Made by a program: the position numbers and the translations under genes. A stretch of DNA of 64,000 nucleotides, from NCBI RefSeq assembly GCF_904849725.1, contig NC_058521.1, positions 343,774,638-343,838,637 on the forward strand, given 5' to 3'. Under the pieces are notes generated by a model, which had not been told where the DNA came from, ran no database searches, and was given only the letters and a program-made list of their open reading frames with translations. Positions 19,166 to 30,659 of the stretch are shown here, one piece after another; within the stretch, counting starts at the first letter, position 1; every line of letters begins with the position of its first letter. The stretch comes from Hordeum vulgare subsp. vulgare. Its lineage: Eukaryota; Streptophyta; Magnoliopsida; Poales; Poaceae.

Positions 19166-22100
19166 ATGGCCGGCTCTCAGGGAAAGTGGGAGGTATCGAC
19201 CGTCTCCAATGCTGACATCCAGGAGCTAAAGCGCTGCAGGTACCTTTCCCCGACATCGCCGATCGGGCGGCAGAGGCAGGCGAGGTAATCCAGATTCCAT
19301 GGTTGGGTGAGTGGGTAGTTTTCATTCCCCATTTCCTTCGAGGCCTAGGCTTTCCCCTTCACCCTTTTGTTAGGGTCCTCATGTTCTACTATGGATTGAA
19401 TTTCCGTGAATTCGAGGCCTAGGCTTTCCCCTTCACCCTTTCGTCAGGGGCCGCAGGGGCCTCAGCCTCCCAACTCCATTATGCACATTTGCTCATTCAT
19501 AACCGTATGCGAACCTTTCTTGCAGGTTCATTTGCATTTCGGGCTCTAGCTTAAGACGTTCAAAGTCAAGCCAAAATCGGTGAACAACCAACACACCTAT
19601 TGCGGCAGGGCAGTGGTAAGAAAGATTTGTAAGTTGGTATGGCGGGAGGGTGCCTTGATAGATACCATCAAGGGCTAGGAGAAGGGGTTGTTCTACATCA
19701 CCAAACCATGGGATGAAAACTAGGCAGTGCCCACCAATTTCAAATCCGACCCTCCGGTGAGGCTAACCTGCTGGGTCAAGAAAGGCATAGACTGAGGGTT
19801 ATCTAGACATGTGAATATGATGCAAAAACATCTTCAACAGATGGTGGATGCAAACATCCAACTGACTGATGTGATCCAAGTTGCTCTCCATCAGCGCATC
19901 CTACCATGCCAACATCGGGTCAATCCGATGTGGGTCTACAAGCCCGATGACCCCAAGGTCATAAAGGAGATCTTTCGCATGACCCATGAGGACGTATGGT
20001 GGCCTCTGTTCAAGCCCCAACTAGTGTGGCTAGTCGAGGATGAAGACAGAGGTCTCGACGACAAGACACCTCCAGTTGGGTTATGTCTGAGTATTATTTC
20101 TGTTCCCAAGTTCCGATTTCCTTTTTGAAGATCTAAACTCCCTCTAAATTGCTTCAACAGGAGTGGCTAGCCAAGGCCAAGAACATCGATGAACTAGCCC
20201 TCTACATGAAGGGCCTAGGTCAGACTTGCTGACTGCAGTGTTGGTTCTGAAGCCGTATACAGCGCCGGAGCAGAAGAACAAGGAGACTCACGAAGGACAC
20301 CATTCCAGGGGTCCCCCAGACACTAAGTCTGGGGGTCCCCGGGATACTAACTCCGAGGACACATGCGTTTCCTCTACCTGAGAGGTGGAAGATGCAAAAG
20401 ATATATGAACTCCTCCCAATCCAAGAAGAGAGCCCTACAAGACGTAGCAAAAGAAGCCCTGCCTCCAAGGGCCCCAAAGAGGCATTGTAAAAGCAAGGTT
20501 GCTTCTCTTGACAACTGTCCGAATTCCGACGATGATATCGGGAGTTCGAGATGGTTGCCCGCCGAGCCCCGAGGGTCAAACCCCTGGCTTGAAGGTATGA
20601 GATCCGATGACTTTTACATATCATAGCCCCGTACGAGATCTACCAATGGCTCAGGTCTTGGAGGGATACTTGCTGCGAGCCGAGCTGGCAGAGAGTGGGA
20701 ACGCTTCCTGCACCTCCCTTCCCCAAGCCTCCGACGAGGCCATGGAAATGGTCTCCCACTCAACCTCGTTTAATGCGGTGGGGGGGAAGAGAGGAGGTGA
20801 TGGATGAGGTGAATACCTCGAAAGTTGAGGACTGCAAGGTCCTTATTACCAAAGATGTTCCCGCCACCATGAACCAGGAGGGTGCGATTGCCGCCAACTC
20901 TGTAGTAAACACTACCAAGGTGATCAGTCTTTCCGAAAGTGGAAATGAAGGTAAGAATTCGACCAAGCTCCCTCCAACGTCCTTGGAGCCACCCTTGGCG
21001 CCGCCCGTGCCAGAACAGGCCACGATCGAGGGGTCAACGGTGATGGAGGAGATCCTAGCTAACACCTCCATTACTAATGAGCACCGCACCTCAATGGGTG
21101 AGATTTTGTGGAACATCAGTTTGTTAATATCGGACTGAATGAAGCTTTTATCGGCTTATTGATGAGTTTTATGGCAAACCAACCTATTTTCAGTATTTAT
21201 TTATATATTTAAATATACTTTTACAGGTATGACAGCCCCCAAGCCAGGGGAGTTTGAAAAGCTTACCCGTGCCTCAAACAAATATACAAAAAATTGTGGA
21301 AGACTTACCTTAGAATACTTGTTTTAAGAAACTTGTCCAAGCGAGTTGAGCTCAGTAGGCTGAAATCGTGCTGACGGATTAAGCACTTTTTAGGCCTCGT
21401 CATCGGCTGCCACTGCTAACGCATTGGAAATAGCCGAACTAAATCGGAAACTTCAAGTGTCTGATGAAGATCTTGACCGCCTCAATGGTCGGTTTGACAA
21501 GAAGCAGGGTGGGTTTGTATAAGAGTACTTCCTTTTATTTATATCTGACAAAATGCTATGGACCTTCTGTCTGACCTTTGTTATTCTATCTTTGATCAAC
21601 AGCTCAAGACAAAGAGCTTCAAAAGCTCCGGGCCGAGGTGGATAGGGCCAAGCAAGAGGCCGTTTCCCACAAGACGGCGACCGAACATGCGGCTGCCGAG
21701 CTGGATGCCCTCAAGGCCATTAACAAGCAATATGAGGACAGGGTGATGGAGGTCCAGCAAGAACTGGAGGAGGCGAGGTCGAAGTGCGAGGCCTTTGAGA
21801 AAAAATTCAAAGATAACGCAGTCGAGAAGACCAAGCTATCTGCCGAGCTCCAATCAGAGCGGGTAGTGCGGAGGTTCTATGAAGAAGAAATGCGCCAAGT
21901 CAAGCTTATGGCAACTGGTAAGCCATACTTACTGTAGTGTGCCTTTGATGGGAACGGATTTGCCTTTCTTATGCGTATATGGCGTTTCGCAAGCGCCTTC
22001 ACCAACCTCCCATAGAGTGCGGCAGATGCATCCAAGTACTTTGCCGCTCACGATGGGGATGCCGAGCAGCGGCTATTCCGGGCTCAATTTGAGGCCCTTT

Positions 22101-22458
22101 AGGCTAAGCCCAATCCAAGCTACCAAATGAAGCAGCTCCTTGAACTACACAGGATGGCCGAGCCAGCTACGAAGGACCTGTGGCCTACCGAGCCCTTGCC
22201 AAATAGCTTCTTTGCCCCTGTGCGGAAGCTGATCGAGGCCGCACCTCGGATTGAAGCCCTACATCCCTCAGCATGTAGAGAGGGGGATCGGATGGCCTTT
22301 GTGCGGATGATGGTAAACTTCCCGGGGATCATGCCGATGTAGATGGCTACTCATTTGCTGCCTCCAGGAAGGGAGCATCGGCAACCCGAGCTGTACTTCC
22401 CTTCCACCAAGGAGGGTGCTCGGGAGATTGAATTGCAATGCTCCGAGGATGTATTATA
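19166..22458 (+). pseudogene. Antisense multi-exon ORF of Fatima-like element (Transposase_28-like)
   Basis: This lies on the strand opposite gag. A likely start is at 19,166, MAGSQGKWEVSTVSNADIQE. The next segments give WVVFIPHFLRGLGFP (about 19,305-19,350) and then, at 19,811-20,100, HLQQMVDANIQLTDVIQVAL and MTHEDVWWPLFKPQLVW. A long coiled-coil stretch lies at 21,638-21,937 (KATEHAAAELDALKAIN-like heptads), ending at a splice-donor-like gtaagc. The last part is at 22,127-22,342 (LLELHRMAEPATKDLWPTEP) and its tail to 22,458. From memory, the N-terminal part matches the Pfam family called putative gypsy-type transposon (Transposase_28). Stops and shifts between segments show decay, though several gaps could be introns. 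Molecular function unknown. Confidence 0.65.
19338..19446 (+). repeat. 74-bp local duplication within antisense ORF
   Basis: The phrase ttcgaggcctaggctttcc with its pyrimidine-rich continuation occurs at about 19,338 and again at about 19,412, a spacing of about 74 bp. It is an internal tandem duplication that adds a disrupted segment to the ORF. Confidence 0.75.
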
Positions 22459-23764
22459 AGAATAAATACATGTATATGTAACCTAGAACAATCTTCTTTA
22501 AGCAATATATGTCCTAAGTTGAATATGCATTTCACTTGTCGGCTTCAGCCCCCATGTAGATACTACGTGGGGTGTCTCATCATCCATACACAGCCCTTAC
22601 CCGATTTAGTCGGTGTCCGAAGGTGGTAGCGGAGGATGGAAATGTGGCAACCGGACTATGAGGCGTTATCGCTTTCACTTGGCCTTAGGAATTTTAGAAT
22701 ACGGGGCTAATGATAAGCCCCGGCTGTTGTTGAAGTAGTCGGAAAAACCGAAGATCGGAATCACTACCACGTGGTTTGTTTAATTGCGAACTGTCTGTGT
22801 CCCATGGAATAGCCTCTATCAACTATATAAATAATCTTGGATTGTAGACTAGTTCTTGCTCATTATGAATGTTAGTTTTCGGCTTTCTCTACTCAGGTAT
22901 TTCAAGTCCACGGAAGCTGGGAATACAATTGCAGTGGTTCTCCCTTTACCCCTTTAACCGAACTAGCGGAACATAAGGGGGTTAGCATAGGAGCGGGGCA
23001 ATCCAACTGTAGACCCAAGACATAATTCAAAACTGATGCATATAATGCAAAATCCTTATAGACCGAACACGTATATAAAAGAAAGAGTGTTGGTGTAGTG
23101 CTCCTGGCGGTCAATGTATCCGATCCCCTGGCTTAATAGTCATTCACACTTTTTTTAGCAATCATGAAATAAGTTTGTCCTGTTAGTGCTGCACAATAGA
23201 AAAATATGCATAAGAATAAGTACATTAAAAGAAAAGCATCTGTGAAACATATCGGTTAGGAAATTTTAGATTTCTTGGCACGAGGGCCGCTATGTACAGG
23301 GAACTATCAAATTTTATCCACGCCTCCCCAGTCGCCTTCTTGCGAGTGACTTGACGTACAATTGGCTTCTTGCAGCGTTAACTAAAAACATTGAGGGAGG
23401 TTTTTTTGCTTAAAAGGTTGTTGCATATGGTAGACGCGATTTCAATTAAGGACCCATGAGAAGCAGCCAAGGAAATAGATCTTAATGCTTGGGAGGATCC
23501 TTACGGTATCCCCTGTGTATATGGGAAGAAGTTGGCACCATAGTTTGGTCTACCTGAGCATATGGTATTTCTTCGGAGGTTCCCACACATCCCATATCAT
23601 TCTCAGAATATAATTGTGTACTTGAGGGACATATCTTGAATGTGCTCGGGACATGTTGTGGGAGGGGTACCCTATGTGTTCAGAGCCGCGGAGTTCTCTA
23701 GGGGGGTGTGATTGAGCTCGGGAACGCTTACCTTCCTGTCACGACTTGATCGTCTTGTGACTTG
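22459..23764. other. Fatima-like region between antisense ORF and protease
   Basis: About 1.3 kb in which I find no supported ORF on either strand. RT and integrase would be expected on the minus strand here in an autonomous element; no RT or integrase motif is visible. Confidence 0.55.
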
Positions 23765-26560
23765 ATAGATCGTCATCGTGCTCACTTTCGGCTGCTAACG
23801 TCGCGGTGTGTTCTTCGGTCTGGGTGACTCCTTGGTGTTTGGGCATCTTGAGCTTGAGATGGCATAGTGAGGCACTGCATTGAGTAAGGCGAAGGTGGTG
23901 CCACCGAGCAGTGCGTGGTACCCGTTGCGGAAGGGGACAATGTCGAAGATCTAGTCTTCTCTATGGAAGTTATTGGGTGATCCGAATAGGACTTACAATG
24001 TTATGGTTCCAGACGAGCGGGCCTCAACGTGTTGTATCACCCCTTTAAAGGTAGTGTTGCTTGGTTTTATTCTCTATGGGTCAATACCCATCTTTTTAAC
24101 CGTATCTGCGTAAATCAAATTAAGTCTATTTCCTCCGTCCATCAGGACTCTATTAGGTGGTAACCATCTATGATGGAATCGAGGATCAGCGCGGCCAACC
24201 CTCCGTGACGGATACTGATCGGATTATCCCTGCAGTCGAATGTGGTCAGGAAAGCCGACAATGGATTATACTTTGGAGCTACAGGCTCTAGATCATAGAC
24301 TTCTCGGAGGGCTCGCTTCTGCTCCTTCTTGGACATGAGAGTAACGTAAATCATGTTTACGGTCTTTACCTTGGCAGGGAACTGTTTCCAAACCCCGTTG
24401 TTCGAGCCATGGGGCTCCTCGTTGTCTTCTCTTCAAGGGCTCCGGCCTTGTTCTTCGGCCACTGCATTGCCGGCCTGCTTGAATACCCAACTATTACTTT
24501 TGGTGTGAGTGGCTAGCTTATCTTGTGTGTCGTGGATTTGATAGGGTCGTTCCATAATTTTCTCCCATTGGGTTGGCTTGTCTTTGTTCCCGTTTGATTG
24601 GGTCCTTGCTTGGCACTTCAGAACCCAACATTTACTCGTGTGTCATCGGCATCGCCCGCATGGATGCGTCGCTTGTTCTTCTTTTTCCTTGGCTTGCCAT
24701 TTCCGACCCGAACCTCAGAGGTTCAAAGATCTTTTGTGTGGTGTCTACGCCGAGTTAGGTAGTTGTCTTCGACCGCAGAAAAGCGGGACATGAGGCAGGT
24801 GAGGCAGACTTTGTCCTCGGTCTATCATGTCCGAGCTGGCAAGCTAACAACTCCTCTTGGATGTTTTGCCTGAAAGAGGCTATTTCTTTGGTGTTTGGGC
24901 AATCCACAATTTTGTTTTTCTTCCTTAGAACCGGTTCCAAAACTCTCTGACTGACTCGTCCGTCTTTTGGACGACATTGCTTAGGTCGGAGGAATCTGGG
25001 GGTCACACGTAGGTCCCCTGGAAATTGGACAAGAAGGCTTCTTCGAGCTCTTCTGAGCTTCCGATGGAGTCCTCGGGGAGGCTGTTTAACCAGTGCCCTG
25101 CTGGCCCTTTTAATTTGAGGAGCATGTATTTGATGGTGTGGAGATCATCTCCTCTCGCCATGTGAATGGGCAGAAGGAAGTCTTCTATCCACACGGTAGG
25201 ATCTGTAGTTCCGGCGTACTGTTCTATGTTGATGGGTTTGAATCCCTTCGGAAAAAGATATTGCATTAATTCGTCTGTGAAGCATAGTGGGTGTACGACG
25301 CCTCTAGTTCGGACTATGTTGTGCTGAAGGTCGGTTTTGGGTTGAGTCCGGTACGAATACTTGTCTCTACCATAGTAGGGGACCCAAGGTGGCTCTCCGT
25401 CCCATCTAGTGGGGGAGTACCTTCTGGACCCATAAATGGACGACTGTGACCTGTCTTGTTATCGAGGTTGTATCACGGGTCGTATCTACCACGAGGGTGC
25501 ATTTTTTCCTTCACCTTTCAGCGGGGCAGCCCTGGATAGTATTCAGCGCCCGATGCCACCCTGACGCACCCTCGGGGACGGTGGTCAGGTTGGTCGTAAT
25601 TTGTACACTTGGGGGATGCGGGCTTCGGGGCCTCATCATCGAATTGTGGAAGAAATAGGTGACATGGGTAACTTTTCTTCTGATCTAGCCATCCACGGCC
25701 GTCTTCTTCTTCAGCAGCTAGTACCTTGGTCCACATCCTTTTATAGTGTCTTATTCGGCCTGGAGTTGACGCTCTTTCGCCTTTAAGCTTCGAGCAGTAG
25801 CTAGGAGTAGCAGCCAAAATTCTCCGCGAGCTCCAAGGTCATCGTGTAATGTGAAGTCTTCGACGGGGGGAAGGTAATCATCATCGTCCGACCTATTGAT
25901 GTCGTCGGGGTTGTCCTGTTCCTGGGTTGCTCTACATCCTCTAGCGGATGTTCTAGTATTCCGAGGTTATCATGCTCCTATGGGTTTTAGTTTCCCAGTG
26001 CCTTGCACAGAGACTTTTCCCATGTTCTTCTTAGCATGCTTACGCTACTTTCGGCACTTTGAATTCTCCTCCCTGGATTTTTCATCATTTGGCTGAAGGG
26101 GGTCACCGCTGTTACCGGGCGTGTCCACCATATAGATGTCATAAGTGGACGTTGCGGCCCATCGCCCTGTATTTGTGGGAGTGGGTTCCTCGGCCTCGTC
26201 GTACATGCACTAAAGCTCCTCGGAGCCGTAGTCTAACGCGTTGGTTAAATCTTCGACGGTCCTAGCAAGTGGGTAGTGGGTGGGCCGTAAACGTCCCATA
26301 TTCCAATCCGTACTGTGAGCGTGTTGGGCTGGTTGAGATGTGCAACGATTGGATCTGGCCGAGCATCTCGTTTAATGATGGGAGCTCATCCTGGTACATT
26401 GTCGGATGGTTTTTGGACTTAACCTCTAGGGCCGCCGTGAGGGAGACGGTTGGTTGATGTGATCCAGTCGGCGTGGTCGTGTCCGATCTATGGGCCGACT
26501 CTTCGGAAGAGAGGGATCCAAGGACATGATAGAATGCGGGACGCAAAGTTAATGCTTCAG
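23765..26560 (-). pseudogene. Fatima-like gag and protease, broken
   Basis: Minus strand. The N-terminal gag part starts near 26,546. A capsid-type gag domain is open at 25,266-25,003 with GFKPINIEQYAGTTDPTVWI, LKLKGPAGHWLNSLPEDS and AFLSNFQGTYV. The frame changes at 25,006 and continues with ASFRQNIQEELLACQLGHDR to 24,755. Protease lies at about 24,300-23,800: SIRHGGLAALILDSIIDGYH, a frameshifted region where the active site is expected, then LIYADTVKKMGIDP. Several stops and shifts. The polyprotein appears to end after protease, making this a gag-pro-only element. Confidence 0.75.
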
Positions 26561-26820
26561 AGATTTTGGTCTCATCGGCCGAAGCCGGGGTTCTTGTGAA
26601 GACCAGATCGGTCTGTGGATGGGTTGGGAGTTCTAAACTCTCTGATCTCGTTTGCTGATCTGGAGTGAAACTTTAGGTCTGGCCAAGACGGCTTGTTGGG
26701 TCTGCACGCAGCGTAATGCTGCCGAACGAGAGAACTGCCCAGGGACAATGATTTCTCCATTGCTCATTTTGTCGCTGACGATTAAGCAAGCCACCGATCT
26801 TCTCAATGGTCCAACAAATG

Positions 26821-26841
26821 AACTCTCAATGAAAGCACCAA
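26821..26841 (-). other. Fatima-like primer-binding region
   Basis: The minus strand reads TTGGTGCTTTCATTGAGAGT immediately after the 5' LTR end (...TGACA). This is the standard sequence following the LTR in this family and marks the site of minus-strand priming; I did not identify the tRNA. Confidence 0.65.
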
Positions 26842-27062
26842 TGTCAGTGTCATATCTGGCAGATCTCGGGCAGGGAGTCCAGAGTGTAATGCTGACGAGT
26901 GGGCATTGGATTGATGGGTTGTAGGAAGAAGGGGGAGACAATGGTTTACCTAGGTTCACGCCCTCCTACGGAGTTAATACCCTACGTCCTTCTTGCTTGA
27001 ATTGATGAAAATGATTATAGAGTAGATCTACCTTGAGATTGTATATCTAAACCCTACATGCT
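26842..27062 (-). mobile_element. Fatima-like 5' LTR, part 1 (split by Athila insertion)
   Basis: Starts TGTCAGTGTCATATC (plus strand) and matches the beginning of the LTR at 18,209, including ggttgtaggaagaaggggga. It stops at the Athila LTR; the remainder is at 42,288-42,548. The bases flanking the Athila insertion are atgct on the left and atgat on the right, a probable 5-bp TSD with one mismatch. Confidence 0.85.
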
Positions 27063-28664
27063 TGATACGTCCCAAACGTATCTATAATTTCTACTAGTTC
27101 CATGATCTTTTCGGTGACATTGTTATATGTTTTGCTACACTTTTATATCTTTTTACACATATTTCGATTGACCTACTAACTAAGTGCGCCCAGTGTCAGT
27201 TTTTGTCTCCTCGTGTCTTTTTTATAGGGACTTTTACCCAAATTTACTGAGCCCAAAAAATCACGAGAAAGATATAAAAAATCAGCATGACGAAAGCTTC
27301 ACGAAACACGAAGATGGGCCACAGGGGAGCTAGGGGATGCCCAGGCGGCCTCCCTGCGCGGCCTGGCCCCTGGTCGTGCCCACAGGTCGCCTGGGTGGGT
27401 CCCACCTTCTCTGGTGCCCCACGCCTAGGTGGGTCCCACCTCCTCTGCGCGGCCTATATTTACCTCTCTAATAGGAAACCCTTCCATCATATCCAGAATC
27501 GTTAATTTCTGCATCGTTTTGCCGCGGTAGTGCTTCCGAGATCGGAATTGTCAGAAGACCTCTTCCCGGCACCCTGCGAGAGGGAGTATTGACCTCCGGG
27601 AGCTTCTCCACCGCCATGGATGACTCTCGGACGTGTCGTGAGAAGTCCTCCTTGGACTATGGGTCGATGACCAGTAGTTATGTGATGTCTTCTCTCCAAT
27701 CTTGTGCTTCAATGATTAGCCCTGGTGAGCTGCCCTACATGATCAACGCATCTATGTAATTTTCCTGCTATTGCTATCCTTGGTTTGCCGGGATCCGATG
27801 GAGTAATGAGTTATATATTTGATTCTCCTTTTATATTATGTTCTTTAGTTATTCATGCATGTTCTCCCTTGCTCTTTATTGCTTTGGCCGAGCAGTAGAT
27901 TGTAACTCCAAGAAGGAGCGTTATGCATGATTCTGGGTTCATGCCCCTGATGTCTAGCTTGAGTGACAGAAACAAGAGACAGGGGATGTGTTGTTGCCAC
28001 CAGGGAGAAAACAACGATGCTCGTGACCGCGGTTGCAAGGATTGTTTACCTTATGAAAAGTTCGTTAATGCAGATGTTCTGGATAGATATCTCAAGGTGG
28101 ATGATTAGTAAGTAGATACTGATGAATAAACGGTCTACTTTTCTTGGCGTACTGCCCATTACTAGTGAGCCTCTAACTTTCTAGTAGGATGATTAGCATT
28201 GCGACACATTTATAATTTTGTCAAATGCCCAACTGTAATTTTTTTACCCATGCATAGTTGTTTATCGTCTTTTGGGAGAGAGACATCACTAGTAAACATC
28301 ATGGGACTCTTGTCGATATTACCACCATTGTTTACACCTCCACCATTTACCGCTTTCATTTAATTTTCCTTTGCAATCACTATCACTATTCCCGCTTGTG
28401 TTTTGATCCTTGGCAAACTACAAGGCCGGAGAGATTAACAATCTCTTTGTACTCGTTGGGAGAAAAGTTATTTGTTGTGTGTGCAGGTCCACGTCTTCTG
28501 CTAGCACCAGAGCAGTGGACACCTACTTATTGATCCTTGGAGTCCTCCTGGTTCGATAAACACTACAATCCCCGTGTAAGGGAAATCTGCGGCTGACTAC
28601 ATATCCACCTTCCACTTGGGGTGACCAACGAGGGGGGAGAAGTATATTCATCAACTCGTCATCA
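27063..28664 (+). mobile_element. Athila-type 5' LTR
   Basis: 1,602 bp, TGATACGTCC...GTCATCA. It has a TATA-like box ctatattta at 27,454-27,462. It lacks about 55 bp that the 3' LTRs carry (the gtttacacattggg stretch near 6,185 and 41,657). A local duplication of the gtgggtcccacct segment lies at 27,395-27,442. Confidence 0.9.
27454..27462 (+). promoter_or_regulatory. TATA-like box of Athila-type LTR
   Basis: ctatattta in the context ggcctatatttacctct. The same box occurs in the other LTRs at 5,522, 40,997 and 62,938. It probably positions transcription start of the element; inferred from position and sequence only. Confidence 0.6.
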
Positions 28665-28674
28665 AGCAAATTTT

Positions 28675-28692
28675 TGGCGCCGATGCCGGGGA
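28675..28692 (+). other. Athila-type primer-binding site (tRNA-Asp type)
   Basis: TGGCGCCGATGCCGGGGA, 10 bp after the LTR end. It matches the complement of the plant tRNA-Asp 3' end as I know it, with one difference (GAT where GTT is usual). Confidence 0.8.
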
Positions 28693-28837
28693 CTACAGTC
28701 TTCAAGATAGGGGAGTTGCACACTATCTTTTACCTTTGCTTTTAGTCTTCTAAGTTTTCTTTCTAGTTTTTCTTTAGAGTCTTAGACCAAAAACCACAAA
28801 AAACTTAGTAGCTTTGTTCTTGCTTGTTTCGGCTGCT

Positions 28838-29769
28838 ATGGGTTCCACTGAAAACACCAAGTTGTATGACTTCACTAGACTCAACAACAATGACTTTATC
28901 TGCACTTCTATTGCTGCTCCCGCCACTTCGGTGACCTCCTATGAGAATAAACTTGCTTTACTGAACCTTGTTATGAAAGATCAATTCTCCGGTACTGGAG
29001 ATGCTGCTCTTTGCACTTGAATAATTTTGATGAGCTTTGTGATATGCAAAAGTATAAATAAGTAGATGGTGATATTGTTAAACTTAAGCTTTTTTCCTTT
29101 CTCTTTGAGAGGAGGAGCTAAAGTGTGGCTTCAATATTTCCCTAGGAATAGTATAGATTCTTGGGATAAGTGCGAAGATGCTTTTATGGGGAGGAATTAC
29201 CCACCTGCTAAGATTATCCAGTTAAGAAGTAACATTATGAATTTTAGGCAACTGGATAATGAACACGTTTCTCAAGCTTGGGAACGTATGAAAACTCCTG
29301 TTAAGAATTGCCCTACACATGGTCTGACCACTCGGATGGTTATACAAACTTTCTAGACAGGATTGAACTTTACTTTGCAGAATCTGTTAGACTTGGCCGC
29401 GGGAGGAACCTTTATGTCAAGTACACTAGGTGCTGCCACAAAGCTATTGGATGAGATGATGACAAATTATTCTCAATGGTACACGGAGAGAGCTCCAACA
29501 GGTAGGAAGGTAAACTCTATTGAGGAGATCTCCTCCCTTAATGATAAGGTTGACATGATCATGACTTTACTTACTAAGCAAGCTCCTATTGATCCTCATG
29601 ATGTTCCTTTAAATTCTTTGGTTGCTCAAGAAAGAGAGAGCAAGTTGATGTTTATTTTATCTCTAGGAACAAATTTAATAATAATGCTTATAGGAGTTAT
29701 TTTGGTAGCAATCCTATACCGTTTCCATCCAACAACTATGGGAACAACAACACTTATCCTAGCACCAAA
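28838..29769 (+). pseudogene. Athila-type gag, N-terminal and central part, broken
   Basis: Starts MGSTENTKLYDFTRLNN. A frameshift and stop near 29,015 are followed in another frame by the gag core, FSLRGGAKVWLQYFPRNSID and WERMKTPVKNC (29,066-29,353). A TAG at about 29,354 is followed by LNFTLQNLLDLAAGGTFMSS and AATKLLDEMMTNYSQWYTER. The sequence ends at the CACTA insertion in the codons for Ser-Thr-Lys, and the same protein resumes at 37,151 (KNSTSELQSMLKDFI). Gag builds the particle core. At least three inactivating lesions apart from the insertion. Confidence 0.85.
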
Positions 29770-30255
29770 CACTATAGGAATCAGCTTCTTTGCCGTCCGC
29801 CATAACAGACGGCAAAGAGGACCCCACCGACGGCAAAGCTCTTTGTCGTCAGCCTCCTGTCGGCAAAGACTCTGCGTCAGCGTACGATGGCATTGTAGCT
29901 TCTTTGTTGTCAGCCTTCCCTAAGCGGACGACAAAGCGCTTTGCCGTAAGTATCTGGCACAGAGAAGTCGACAAAGAATAGGGCTAACGGAGGCTTTGCC
30001 ATCTGCTTGCCTCGTAGCCTTTGTCGTCTGCTTCCCCCGTAGCCTTTGCCATCTGTTTCCCCCTAGTCTTTGCCGTCTGCTTCCCCGATAACAGCCCTGC
30101 CGTTTTTTCTTCTCTTTGCCGTCAGCCTACCCGGGCAGCAGACAACAAAGAAGCTATATGGCCAGCTGCTGCTGCCCCCCATGTGGCACCTTTGTCGTCG
30201 GCTACTTAAAGACAAAGCTCTTTGCCATCAGCTGGCAGACAGCAAAGAGCACATA
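29770..30255. repeat. CACTA left terminus and subterminal repeats
   Basis: Starts CACTATAGGAATCAG and carries many direct and inverted copies of CTTTGCCGTC / GACGGCAAAG variants, for example tttgccgtccgcc next to gacggcaaagagg. These are probable TnpA binding sites. The frames open through the array are by-products of the repeats. Confidence 0.85.
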
Positions 30256-30286
30256 TAGCTTATGTTTAGTTTGTTTTTTATTATTT

Positions 30287-30400
30287 CACAACACACACAC
30301 ATATATATATATATATATATTTCACAACACATATAAGATATATATTTCACAACACATATAAGATATATATTTCACAACACATATATTGGTTCACCACACA
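30287..30400. repeat. AC/AT microsatellite and 24-bp minisatellite
   Basis: (AC)n then (AT)n, followed by about three and a half units of ttcacaacacatataagat plus atata. It lies inside the CACTA. Confidence 0.85.
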
Positions 30401-30659
30401 TATATGATATACATATAAAGTTCATCAATGTACACCCCATATATCGAAAGAACCAACATACAAAGTTTGACATTGTTCATCCGTAGATACATATACATAT
30501 AGTTCGACATTGTTCATCAACTCAAATGAAAACTAGAACTAATAAGGCACTCCATGAATGCCAGCTTCCATGCATGTAGAACATCCAATCTGCAAAAATG
30601 TGAATAAGAAATTCAGAAGAAGAACAACATATGATATTTCAGAGGAAAACAAGCTAAGA
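30401..30659. other. CACTA internal spacer
   Basis: AT-rich sequence with repeats of the phrase gttcatcaa/gttcgacattgttcatc. No coding signal on either strand. Confidence 0.5.

Noticed and set aside
20220..21116. Minus-strand frames of 118-134 codons within the Fatima-like element
   Set aside because: They are antisense to the plus-strand ORF and show no gag or pol motif.
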